DNA from: UBA1731 sp963653155
Lineage (GTDB): Bacteria > Verrucomicrobiota > Kiritimatiellia > RFP12 > UBA1067
NCBI GenBank assembly: GCA_963653155.1
Contig: CAVJWR010000079.1
Location: 1-14,922, forward strand
Direction: 5' to 3'
Length of the DNA: 14,922 nt
In this document: piece after piece, positions 6,460 through 13,249 of the stretch
How positions within the stretch are numbered: position 1 is the first letter of the stretch
Layout of the letters: every line of letters starts with the position of its first letter
The notes under the pieces: generated by a model
Databases searched by the model: none
Told to the model about the DNA's origin: nothing
What the model saw: only the letters and a program-made list of their open reading frames with translations
Position numbers and translations under genes: made by a program

Positions 6460-7848
6460 ATGAACCGCAGAGACTTCATAAAGACGGCTGGCGCCGGTGC
6501 GTTTGCCATTGCTTCATCAAACACGATATTTGGGGCTCCTTCCGGCAAGGTGTCGCTGGCCGTCATCGGATGCGCCCGCACCGCAGACCATGGTCAGGGT
6601 TTCGTAGTGGATCCCAAGGGCGCTCGCGGGCGTGGATTCCAGATAATGAGCCGTTTCGCGGAACTGCCGGACTGTGAAGTGTCCGTTGTGTGCGACGTGG
6701 ACGTTACCGCCATGGATCTCGCCGCCGAGACCGTGCGGCAGATCACGGGCAAGATGCCGCGCAAGGTGAAGGATTTCCGTGAAGTGCTCGCCGATCCGAG
6801 CATCGATGGCGTAGTCGTCGCGACGCCGGACCACAGCCACGTGTACATCGGATGTGCGGCGATGAAGGCCGGCAAGGCGCTGTACCTTGAAAAGCCGATT
6901 GGTGTCACGGCTGGCGAGGCGGAGGTGCTTGCCGAAGTCCAACGCAAGACAGGCATGGTGTTCCAGCTCGGCACGCAGAGGCGCAGCTCCTACGCGACAC
7001 AGCAGGCCATTGCGGCGATCCGTTCGGGGAAGTACGGAAAGCCGCACTGGGCCAAGGCCTGGTGCCTTTCGGATCGTCCCGCGATACGCGGCGTGAAGCC
7101 CGCCCCAGTCCCGAAGTGGCTTGACTGGGATCTGTGGCAGTGCTGTGCGCCGCGCACCGAGTACCGCTCGAACATCGTCCACTACAATTGGCGCTTCTTC
7201 AAGGGCTACGGCACCGGAGACCTCCCGAACAACGGCCTGCATTTCGTCGATATCGCCCGTTGGGCCCTTGGCGCGGAATGGCCGGAGCGCGTATACGCCG
7301 GCGGCGGGCATCTCTTCTGCGAGGGTGAGGACTGGAACTGGGACGACACGCACATGCTCACGGTGCAGTTCCCGGAGCGGAAGTTCCTCACATGGGAGGG
7401 ATGCTCCCACGCCGGGGCGTTCCCGTTCATGGGCAAGTGGACAGGATGCCTCGTCTACTGCGATGACGGGATGGTGTTCTTCGGTCCGCTCGGCGAATCC
7501 GCCGTGTATGACCGCCTCGGCAAGAAGACCATCAGGGAGTGGGCGGCGAACGAGGCGGATCCTGCCGCTCAGATGGGCGAGACGCGCCTTTCGGACCCGA
7601 TTCGCGGGTGCGACCGGGCGCATGTCTCGCGTTTCGTGAAGTGCGTGCGGGAGAAGAGCCTCGATACGGCCCAGCCGATCGACTCTTCCCTCAAGTCCAA
7701 CCTTCTCACGGAACTCGGCAACGTTTCCATGCAGACCGGCGAGGCCGTAAACATCGACCCTGCCACCGGAAAGCTCAGGGATCCGGGCTGCGCGGCGGCG
7801 AAGTTCTGGACAAGGCAGTACGAGCCGGGCTGGGAAGTGAAGGCATGA
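6460..7848 (+). CDS. Tat-exported Gfo/Idh/MocA family oxidoreductase
   Basis: 462 residues. The N-terminus MNRRDFIKTAGAGAFAIASS is a twin-arginine signal (Arg3-Arg4), so the protein is probably exported folded with its cofactor. A Rossmann-type NAD(P)-binding region follows (LAVIGCARTADHGQG near 33-47, VVCDVD, VVATPDHSHVYIG). The family motif EKP is at residues 144-146; its lysine is usually catalytic. The C-terminal half has NGLHFVDIARW, with His261 and Asp264 in the usual HxxxD-like active-site position. The family oxidises, reduces or epimerises sugars and cyclitols; the substrate cannot be told from sequence. The start is supported by GGAG at 6445-6448 (11 nt spacing) and by the position of the Tat motif. 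It stands alone between a repeat island and the accD promoter, and may act on sugars released by the glycosidase-like protein upstream. Confidence 0.88.
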   Translation: MNRRDFIKTAGAGAFAIASSNTIFGAPSGKVSLAVIGCARTADHGQGFVVDPKGARGRGFQIMSRFAELPDCEVSVVCDVDVTAMDLAAETVRQITGKMPRKVKDFREVLADPSIDGVVVATPDHSHVYIGCAAMKAGKALYLEKPIGVTAGEAEVLAEVQRKTGMVFQLGTQRRSSYATQQAIAAIRSGKYGKPHWAKAWCLSDRPAIRGVKPAPVPKWLDWDLWQCCAPRTEYRSNIVHYNWRFFKGYGTGDLPNNGLHFVDIARWALGAEWPERVYAGGGHLFCEGEDWNWDDTHMLTVQFPERKFLTWEGCSHAGAFPFMGKWTGCLVYCDDGMVFFGPLGESAVYDRLGKKTIREWAANEADPAAQMGETRLSDPIRGCDRAHVSRFVKCVREKSLDTAQPIDSSLKSNLLTELGNVSMQTGEAVNIDPATGKLRDPGCAAAKFWTRQYEPGWEVKA

Positions 7849-7884
7849 TCTTGCGTGGCGCATGTTCCTTCGACGGTGCCATTG

Positions 7885-7893
7885 TGGTATAAT
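7885..7893 (+). promoter_or_regulatory. Extended -10 promoter for accD-accA
   Basis: TGGTATAAT: a TGN extension and TATAAT at 7888-7893, with only TTCCTT in the -35 region. The transcription start would be near 7900, giving a leader of about 20 nt that holds the AAGGAG ribosome binding site at 7904-7909. Confidence 0.6.
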
Positions 7894-7918
7894 CATCTGC
7901 CAAAAGGAGACATTTTAG

Positions 7919-8740
7919 ATGGCGTGGTTTGAAAAGAAGGCGGAAGGGGTCTCGATTCCCCAGACCAAGGAGCTGTGGACGGTATGTCCGCGCTGCAAGA
8001 AGTATTTCGCCAAGAAGGAGTGGGATGGCATATGCCCGGAATGCGGATATCACGGAAGGATGAAGGCTCGCGCCCGCATCGCGCTTCTTGCCGACGAGGG
8101 ATCCTTCAACGAGCTGTTCCGCGACGTGTCGTATTCGGACCACCTTAAGTTCCACGATGCCTCCGGCTCGTACAAGGACAAGGTTGAGGCGACCATCGCA
8201 AAGACCGGCGAGACGGAGTCGGTGGTTGTGGGGACTGCCGCCATGGGTGGCGTGCCTGTGATGCTTGGCGTTATGGATTTCGCCTTCATGGGCGGTTCGC
8301 TCGGCACAGGCACGGGCGAACGCATCTGCCGCGCCGCAGAGCAGGCGATCAAGGAGCGTCGTCCGCTCGTCCTCTGTTCGGCTTCCGGCGGCGCGCGGAT
8401 GCACGAGGGAATCCTTTCCCTCATGCAGATGGCCAAGACTTCCGCCGCGATAGGCCGGCTGAAGGATGCGGGGCTTCCGTACATCTCCGTGCTCACCGAT
8501 CCTACGACGGGCGGAGTCTCCGCATCGTACGCGATGCTCGGCGACATAAACATAACGGAGCCGGGTGCGCTCATAGGCTTCGCCGGCAGGCGCGTGATCG
8601 AGAATACGATACACCAGAAGCTGCCGGACGATTTCCAGACGGCCGAATATCTTCTGGCGCACGGTTTCATAGACAAGATCGTCCCGCGCAGGGAACTCAA
8701 GTCTTTCATCGTTAAGATGCTTCACTATTTCGGATTTTGA
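7919..8740 (+). CDS. accD: Acetyl-CoA carboxylase carboxyltransferase subunit beta
   Basis: 273 residues, near the usual 280-300. AccD pairs with AccA to transfer the carboxyl group from carboxybiotin to acetyl-CoA, making malonyl-CoA for fatty acid synthesis in the cytoplasm. An N-terminal zinc ribbon is visible as Cys23, Cys26, Cys39 and Cys42. The spacing between the two Cys pairs is 12 residues, shorter than the 15 in E. coli AccD. The crotonase-fold core carries FAFMGGSLG, SASGGARMHEGILSLMQMAKTSA (near 153), VLTDPTTGGVSASYAMLGD (near 193) and IGFAGRRVIENT (near 219), all characteristic of AccD. AAGGAG at 7904-7909 supports the start. Its stop overlaps a potential ATG (TGATG) and accA follows 11 nt later, so the two genes are co-transcribed and likely made in equal amounts. 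Confidence 0.96.
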   Translation: MAWFEKKAEGVSIPQTKELWTVCPRCKKYFAKKEWDGICPECGYHGRMKARARIALLADEGSFNELFRDVSYSDHLKFHDASGSYKDKVEATIAKTGETESVVVGTAAMGGVPVMLGVMDFAFMGGSLGTGTGERICRAAEQAIKERRPLVLCSASGGARMHEGILSLMQMAKTSAAIGRLKDAGLPYISVLTDPTTGGVSASYAMLGDINITEPGALIGFAGRRVIENTIHQKLPDDFQTAEYLLAHGFIDKIVPRRELKSFIVKMLHYFGF

Positions 8741-8751
8741 TGGAGGTTAAG

Positions 8752-9549
8752 ATGGCGAACAAGGCAAAAAAGGCGACGAAAGCCGTCACTGCGTACGACC
8801 GCGTAAAGCTGGCGCGTGATGCGAAGCGTCCGCATATCTTCGACTTCATAAAGGCCCTCTGCTCCGATTTCGAGGAGCTTCACGGCGACAGGCTCGTCAA
8901 CGACGATCGCGGCCTCGTTGGCGGATTCGCGACGCTTTCGGGTCAGAAGGTCCTGATCCTTGGCCACCACAAGGGCGCGACGGTGGAAGAGAACATGGCG
9001 GCGAACTTCGGCATGGCGAACCCCGATGGCTACCGCAAGGCGATGCGTCTGGCGAAGCTCGCGGAGAAGTTCGGCGTTCCAGTGGTGACGTTTGTGGATA
9101 CGCCCGGCGCGTACCCCGGCGACACGGCGGAGGCTCGCGGACAGGCCGAGGCGATAGCGAAGTCGCTTGAGTTCTTCGCCGCGCTCAAGGTGCCTGTAGT
9201 GGTGGTCGTCACGGGCGAAGGCGGCTCCGGCGGCGCCTTGGCTATAGCGGTTGGCGACCGCATTCTCATGCTTGAGAACGCGGTATACTCCGTGATCTCC
9301 CCGGAAGGGTGCGCGGGAATACTCTGGCGCGACGGGGCGAAGGCTCCTGAAGCGGCGGAGGCCCTGAAGATAACGGCTTCCGACCTGAAGCGGCTTGGCG
9401 CGATAGACGAGATCGTCCCGGAGAAGAACCTGATGGCGAACCTGCGCAAGTCGATAGTGTCTGCGCTCAAGGAGCTTTCGGCGATGCCGGTGCAGGAGCT
9501 GCTTGACAGGCGCTATGCCAAGTTCACGGAGATGGGCCGGTTCAGGTAG
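8752..9549 (+). CDS. accA: Acetyl-CoA carboxylase carboxyltransferase subunit alpha
   Basis: 266 residues from the ATG at 8752, chosen because GGAGG at 8742-8746 sits 5 nt upstream; an ATG at 8740 overlapping the accD stop lacks a ribosome binding site. The protein is the partner of AccD in the carboxyltransferase. Diagnostic segments include FEELHGDR, LGHHKG, FGMANPDGYRKAMRL, FVDTPGAYPG (near 114), GEGGSGGALAIAVGDRI (near 156) and YSVISPEGCAGILW (near 182). It is shorter than the E. coli protein (319) because the N-terminal helical extension is replaced by a short Lys/Ala-rich tail, MANKAKKATKAV. Short AccA forms occur in other phyla, so this is not a truncation. No strong terminator follows; a new promoter lies 15 bp after the stop. 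Confidence 0.96.
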   Translation: MANKAKKATKAVTAYDRVKLARDAKRPHIFDFIKALCSDFEELHGDRLVNDDRGLVGGFATLSGQKVLILGHHKGATVEENMAANFGMANPDGYRKAMRLAKLAEKFGVPVVTFVDTPGAYPGDTAEARGQAEAIAKSLEFFAALKVPVVVVVTGEGGSGGALAIAVGDRILMLENAVYSVISPEGCAGILWRDGAKAPEAAEALKITASDLKRLGAIDEIVPEKNLMANLRKSIVSALKELSAMPVQELLDRRYAKFTEMGRFR

Positions 9550-9563
9550 GGCAAAAATGCCGC

Positions 9564-9592
9564 TTGATTTGCGGGCGGCAACTTCATATAAT
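9564..9592 (+). promoter_or_regulatory. Sigma70-type promoter for the gspF-pilin cluster
   Basis: TTGATT at 9564-9569, a 17-bp spacer and TATAAT at 9587-9592. It is the best-formed promoter in the window. The expected start near 9599 leaves about 47 nt before the gspF start codon. No operator-like palindrome is obvious. Confidence 0.75.
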
Positions 9593-9645
9593 TTGCGGCG
9601 TTTTAAAGGTCCGTTGAGTCCATAGGTAAACAGGCGAGGAGTAAA

Positions 9646-10953
9646 ATGGCGACATTCCAGTACATCGCGAAGGACGCTCAGGGGAACGAGCGGCGCGGCA
9701 CGGTAGAGGCGGGGGACAGGGCGCAAGCGATCGCGTCCGTAAGGGCCGCAGGGCTTCTTCCGAGCGCGATAGGCGAGGTCAAGAGCGCTCCGTCCACAGC
9801 GGCCAAGAAGCCGGCGGCGAAGAAGGCTTCCGCCGCGCCCAAGAAGAGCGCGGGCAAGAAGGAGATCAAGCTCAAGCTCCCGTCCTTCCTCGGTGGCCGC
9901 GTGAAGCCGAAGGAACTGACCACGTTCACACGCCAGCTCGCCACGCTCGTGAACGCCGGGTTGCCTCTGATGCGCTGCATAGAGCTGCTGAAGAAGCAGA
10001 ACCAGGTTCCGGCGATGGGCAACTGCCTGAACGGAATCTCCGAGAGCATCGCCGGCGGCGGAACGTTCTCAGAAGCCCTCACCGCATATCCGAAGATATT
10101 CGACAACCTCTACGTGAACATGGTGAAGGCCGGCGAGGCCGGCGGTGTGCTTGAGGTGGTGCTGAACCGTCTCGCCGAGTTCGCGGAAAAGGCGCAGGCG
10201 ATCAAGAACAAGGTGAAGGGCGCGATGATCTACCCGTCGGTGGTGCTTCTCGCCGCAATCGGCATCACGGCGTTCCTCCTCACCACGGTGATCCCGAAGT
10301 TCAAGCAGGTGTTCTCGGATATCCTTGGCGACGCCTCCCTCCCGGCGGTCACGGAATTCGTGATGGGGGTATCCGAGTTTGTGCAGAACAACGGCCTTCA
10401 GATCGCGATAGGCGTGGCGGCCCTTGTAGTGCTTTACAAGGTGCTCGGGCACACGAAGGGCGGGGCATACTTCCTGGACGTGATGCGGCTCAAGATGCCG
10501 GTGACGGGTACGCTCGTGAAGCGCACCGCGATCTCGCAGGTCACGCGTACGCTCGGTACGCTGCTCGCGTCTGGCGTGCCGATCCTGCAGGCGCTGCAAA
10601 TCGTGCGCGATACGGCTGGCAACCGCGTGATCGCGAATGCGCTGCAGACGGTGCACGATGCCGTAAAGGAAGGCGAATCGATGACTGATCCTCTTGCGGC
10701 TTCGGGCGTGTTCCCGCCGATGGTCGTCTCGATGGTGCAGGTGGGCGAAGAGACCGGTGCCCTTGCCGACATGCTTACGCGAATCGCCAACACGTATGAC
10801 GACGAGGTGGACAATGCCGTCGCGGGCCTTACGGCGGCGATTGAGCCGGCGCTCATCATCTTCCTCGCTGTCGTGGTCGGCACGATCGTGATCGCGATGT
10901 TCCTGCCGATGATCAAGATCATATCCTCCGTCTCTGGCGGCGGCGGAATGTGA
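9646..10953 (+). CDS. GspF/PilC-family inner-membrane platform protein
   Basis: 435 residues. These proteins form the inner-membrane platform of type II secretion systems and type IV pili and link the assembly ATPase to pilin addition. Residues 1-45 match the N-terminal GspF/PilC segment (FQYIAKDAQGNERRGTVEAGDRAQAIASVRAAGLLP). Residues about 48-82 are an unusual Lys/Ala-rich linker. Two T2SSF repeats follow: one from about 88 (LTTFTRQLATLVNAGLPLMR), the second from about 291 (RTAISQVTRTLGTLLASGVPI). Three hydrophobic segments lie near 194-217, 249-268 and 401-425. AGGAG at 9637-9641 supports the start. It heads a row of five prepilin-like genes, but no GspE or GspD homologue is in the window, so type II secretion and pilus assembly cannot be told apart. 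A heptad repeat array starts 10 nt after the stop. Confidence 0.93.
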   Translation: MATFQYIAKDAQGNERRGTVEAGDRAQAIASVRAAGLLPSAIGEVKSAPSTAAKKPAAKKASAAPKKSAGKKEIKLKLPSFLGGRVKPKELTTFTRQLATLVNAGLPLMRCIELLKKQNQVPAMGNCLNGISESIAGGGTFSEALTAYPKIFDNLYVNMVKAGEAGGVLEVVLNRLAEFAEKAQAIKNKVKGAMIYPSVVLLAAIGITAFLLTTVIPKFKQVFSDILGDASLPAVTEFVMGVSEFVQNNGLQIAIGVAALVVLYKVLGHTKGGAYFLDVMRLKMPVTGTLVKRTAISQVTRTLGTLLASGVPILQALQIVRDTAGNRVIANALQTVHDAVKEGESMTDPLAASGVFPPMVVSMVQVGEETGALADMLTRIANTYDDEVDNAVAGLTAAIEPALIIFLAVVVGTIVIAMFLPMIKIISSVSGGGGM

Positions 10954-10963
10954 TGAGGAGAAG

Positions 10964-11054
10964 TTGGTAGATGATAGAAATTAGTTGGTAGATGATAGTT
11001 GGTAGTTGATAGATGGTAGGAATTAGTTGATAGATGGTAGATGATAGTTGGTAG
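10964..11054 (+). repeat. Heptad array, TTGGTAG orientation, upstream of pilin 1
   Basis: Thirteen 7-bp units in perfect phase, drawn from TTGGTAG, ATGATAG, ATGGTAG, TTGATAG, AAATTAG and GAATTAG. All end in TAG. The last unit runs straight into the ribosome binding site (AGGGAG, 11053-11058) of the pilin gene. It is the inverted partner of the in-gene array at 11128-11197, with a 73-nt loop between them. Confidence 0.92.
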
Positions 11055-11064
11055 GGAGATCGGA

Positions 11065-12432
11065 ATGAAGATTTTTGAAGACATAAAGATGTGCTTGATG
11101 AGCGGTGGACGCTGTTCGTCTTCCGCACTACCAACTACCAACTACCAACTACCAACTTCTAACTACCCACTACCCACTACCCACTACCAACTACCCACTA
11201 AATCCGGCTTCACCCTCATCGAGCTGCTGATCGTCACCGTGGTGATCCTTGCGCTGATGGGCGTGATGTTCCGGCTTACCGGCATCGCGAGCGGAGCCAG
11301 CAACAGGGAGACAACCGTGTTCAGGATGCAGTGTCTGGAGAACTGCCTCTCCGGGTACTATGCCGCATTTGGCTGTTATCCGCCGGTGCCGCTCCAGGGC
11401 GCATCCCGCAACATCTTCCGCAAGACCGATTCCAACGATACCTGGATACAGTCAGAGGATCCGAGCGACATTGATGAGAGCCTTGCGACATTCAAGGAAT
11501 ACAGTGGAGTTGAGGCGGCATGCAGGTCTCAGCCAGTTGCGGCAAAGTTTCCTCCGCCGAGGACTTTGCAAGACCCGAATGACCGCAATAGGACCATAAA
11601 CAGCTTCGATGCGTATCAGAATTTCATGACGGCGGTGAATGCCGGGTTGAACGATGGCGTGTATTCTTCGGACGTCGAAACCAAGATCAGAAAATGGTCG
11701 AGCCGTACGCTTGAGGACATAAGCTCCCGGCCTGGCTTCTTGACCAAATACGAGGATACGACCTCCGCGAACACGCTACAGCTCTTCCGGTTCGGGCTAA
11801 TGTCGTTCCTGCTTCCGCGCTACAGGTTCATGCTCGCCTGCGCAGAGGGAAGCAATGGAGGAAATGGCACACAGTCTTTCAACAATGCCTTGGATTTGTT
11901 CGCCCAGTGGACGGAGTTCAATACGCTTCCCCCTCGGATGGATTCCGGCGTTCCGTATGCGTCCTGGAAGGATTTCTGCGACATCATGGGCGGCGAAGAC
12001 GATTGGCAGATAGACCTCATACCGAGCCAGGCGGCATGTTCCCGCTGGATGCCGAACCTTCGCGACATCGTGCAAGGCTCTGAAATATCGTTCTTCGGTA
12101 CGACTATCGGGGGGCGAAATAGCAATGGTGTGCCGATTGCGAAAGACGCGGGAAGCTTTCACCTCTACTTTCCGGGTGGGTACAATGGCTCCAGTTCCTC
12201 GCGCGGATATGCGCTTCATACTTACACGGTGAAGGACGGGTGGAACCACGACTTCTACTACTATTCGCCGGCTCCGTACCAGACGTACGTGCTGTGGTCG
12301 GCAGGTGCGGACGGCAAAACGTTCCCGCCGTGGGTTGACCTCGAACAGTTCAGGAAGGATCACAAGGACTTGTACGACGTTGCGATCGGCTGGATGGCTG
12401 ATGACATCAAGCACATGAGCACAGGGAAGTAG
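11065..12432 (+). CDS. Large GspG-like prepilin with repeat-encoded leader
   Basis: 455 residues from the ATG at 11065, supported by AGGGAG at 11053-11058 (6-nt spacing). The leader is 48 residues, very long for a type II pseudopilin, and residues 22-45 are LPTTNYQ-type heptapeptides encoded by the heptad array. Prepilin peptidase cleavage is predicted at Gly48|Phe49 (KSG|FTLIELLIVTVVILALMGVMF), with Glu at +5 and a hydrophobic N-terminal helix. The early mature region has YYAAFGCYPP, like the GspG helix and loop. A long central insert (about 120-390) is not recognised. The C-terminal part (DGWNHDFYYYSPAPYQTYVLWSAGADGKTFPP) is GspG-like. It is likely a pseudopilin or specialised pilin exported to the envelope. 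The leader is paralogous to that of the next gene. Internal ATG codons exist in the first 12 residues only, so the repeats must be translated. Confidence 0.85.
   Translation: MKIFEDIKMCLMSGGRCSSSALPTTNYQLPTSNYPLPTTHYQLPTKSGFTLIELLIVTVVILALMGVMFRLTGIASGASNRETTVFRMQCLENCLSGYYAAFGCYPPVPLQGASRNIFRKTDSNDTWIQSEDPSDIDESLATFKEYSGVEAACRSQPVAAKFPPPRTLQDPNDRNRTINSFDAYQNFMTAVNAGLNDGVYSSDVETKIRKWSSRTLEDISSRPGFLTKYEDTTSANTLQLFRFGLMSFLLPRYRFMLACAEGSNGGNGTQSFNNALDLFAQWTEFNTLPPRMDSGVPYASWKDFCDIMGGEDDWQIDLIPSQAACSRWMPNLRDIVQGSEISFFGTTIGGRNSNGVPIAKDAGSFHLYFPGGYNGSSSSRGYALHTYTVKDGWNHDFYYYSPAPYQTYVLWSAGADGKTFPPWVDLEQFRKDHKDLYDVAIGWMADDIKHMSTGK
11128..11197 (+). repeat. In-gene heptad array, 10 units, encodes LPTTNYQ repeats
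   Basis: Units in order: four CTACCAA, one CTTCTAA, three CTACCCA, one CTACCAA, one CTACCCA. Three heptads make one 7-residue period, so the array reads LPTTNYQ-LPTSNYP-LPTTHYQ-LPT. It lies wholly within the leader removed before pilin assembly and is followed by CTAAATCCGGC (-KSG). Confidence 0.93.
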
Positions 12433-12434
12433 GG

Positions 12435-12497
12435 TAGTTAGTTGGTAGATGATAGATGATAGTTGGTAGTGGGTAGATGGTAGAAATTAGTTGGTGG
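12435..12497 (+). repeat. Heptad array, TTGGTAG orientation, upstream of pilin 2
   Basis: Units: TAGTTAG, TTGGTAG, ATGATAG, ATGATAG, TTGGTAG, TGGGTAG, ATGGTAG, AAATTAG, TTGGTGG. It begins 2 nt after the TAG stop of pilin 1 and ends just before the AGGAG of pilin 2. It is the inverted partner of 12575-12602, with a 77-nt loop. Confidence 0.9.
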
Positions 12498-12511
12498 AAA
12501 TAGGAGTGACT

Positions 12512-13228
12512 ATGAGAATTGTTAGAGACATATTCAGGACTTTGAGAAATGGTAGGCGGTGTGCGTATTCTGCACTACCAACTACCAACTACCAACTACC
12601 GACTAAATCCGCCTTCACCCTCGTGGAGATGCTGATTGTCATCGGCATAATAGCGGTGCTTTCAGCCGCATCGATGGTGGGGTATTCCAAGGTAGTGAAG
12701 TCCGCGAGGAAGTCCAAGACGCAGGAACTCGTCTCCAACGTTGCGGCGGCCCTTACGCAGATACTCTCCAAGAACAACGGCGTATGGCCGGAGGATTTGC
12801 TCGAAAGGACGAAGAACGGCAACGGACGCCTTGACGAGGAGACGAGCCGCGTATTCATCCGCTATAATCTGCTTGGGCTTTCCTACAATGTCGGGTCTGC
12901 CGAGAACGCAAGCCAGTACAGGCTCATAGGCAAGGATCGCTGCGGCATCGTGGATGCGGAGGCCGAGGCCGTGCTGAAGCGGTCCACCTCCACTTCTGTG
13001 GGGTCGAAGGTGCCTTCCGGGCTTACGGTAAGGGATCACATACTCTACTTCGCGATCGACACGGATGGCGACGGGTTCACTGAGGCGAGCGTAGAGGGCG
13101 GCGGCACGTTGCGCATCAGGGCGACGGCCGTGGTGTGGGCCGCAGGACCGAATGGAGTCGTGGAATACGATTCGTATGGGCGCAATGACGACGTGTACAG
13201 CTGGCGTCCGTCGCAGGTGAAGAAGTAA
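12512..13228 (+). CDS. GspG-like prepilin with shorter repeat-encoded leader
   Basis: 238 residues from the ATG at 12512, with AGGAG at 12502-12506 (5-nt spacing); in-frame TTG/GTG codons upstream lie inside the repeat and are not favoured. The 34-residue leader carries one LPTTNYQ plus LPT. Predicted cleavage is Ala34|Phe35 (KSA|FTLVEMLIVIGIIAVLSA), with Ala rather than the usual Gly at -1. The mature part has the GspG pattern: hydrophobic helix, ALTQILSKNNGVWPEDL, then a beta-rich C-terminus with DTDGDG (possible Ca-binding) and WAAGPNGVVEYDSYGRNDDVYSW, a typical end of major pseudopilins. Leader residues 1-22 match 11 of 22 in the preceding pilin, with identical spacing to the first LPT. 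Likely a pseudopilin of the same apparatus as the upstream GspF. Confidence 0.87.
   Translation: MRIVRDIFRTLRNGRRCAYSALPTTNYQLPTKSAFTLVEMLIVIGIIAVLSAASMVGYSKVVKSARKSKTQELVSNVAAALTQILSKNNGVWPEDLLERTKNGNGRLDEETSRVFIRYNLLGLSYNVGSAENASQYRLIGKDRCGIVDAEAEAVLKRSTSTSVGSKVPSGLTVRDHILYFAIDTDGDGFTEASVEGGGTLRIRATAVVWAAGPNGVVEYDSYGRNDDVYSWRPSQVKK
12575..12602 (+). repeat. In-gene heptad array, 4 units
   Basis: Three CTACCAA and one CTACCGA, followed by CTAAATCCGCC (-KSA). It occupies the same place in the leader as 11128-11197 but has six fewer units, a 42-nt difference that keeps the frame. Confidence 0.92.
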
Positions 13229-13249
13229 CCGGGTCAAGGGAGGTCGTAA

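Noticed and set aside
6517..7896. 459-aa minus-strand ORF opposite the oxidoreductase
   Set aside because: It is a codon-bias shadow of the GC-rich + strand gene, with His/Arg-rich composition and no recognisable domain.
9550..9561. GGCA-AAAA-TGCC hairpin as an accA terminator
   Set aside because: The stem has four pairs and no T-run follows, so it is too weak to call.
10434..11141. Long minus-strand ORF with YHLSTNSYHLPT-like repeats
   Set aside because: It is the antisense reading of gspF joined to the heptad array. It has no ribosome binding site or domain, and CTACCAA-type heptads are open in most frames by nature.
10964..11197. CRISPR array
   Set aside because: The units are 7 bp, contiguous, without spacers, and no cas gene is present. 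This is a tandem heptad repeat.
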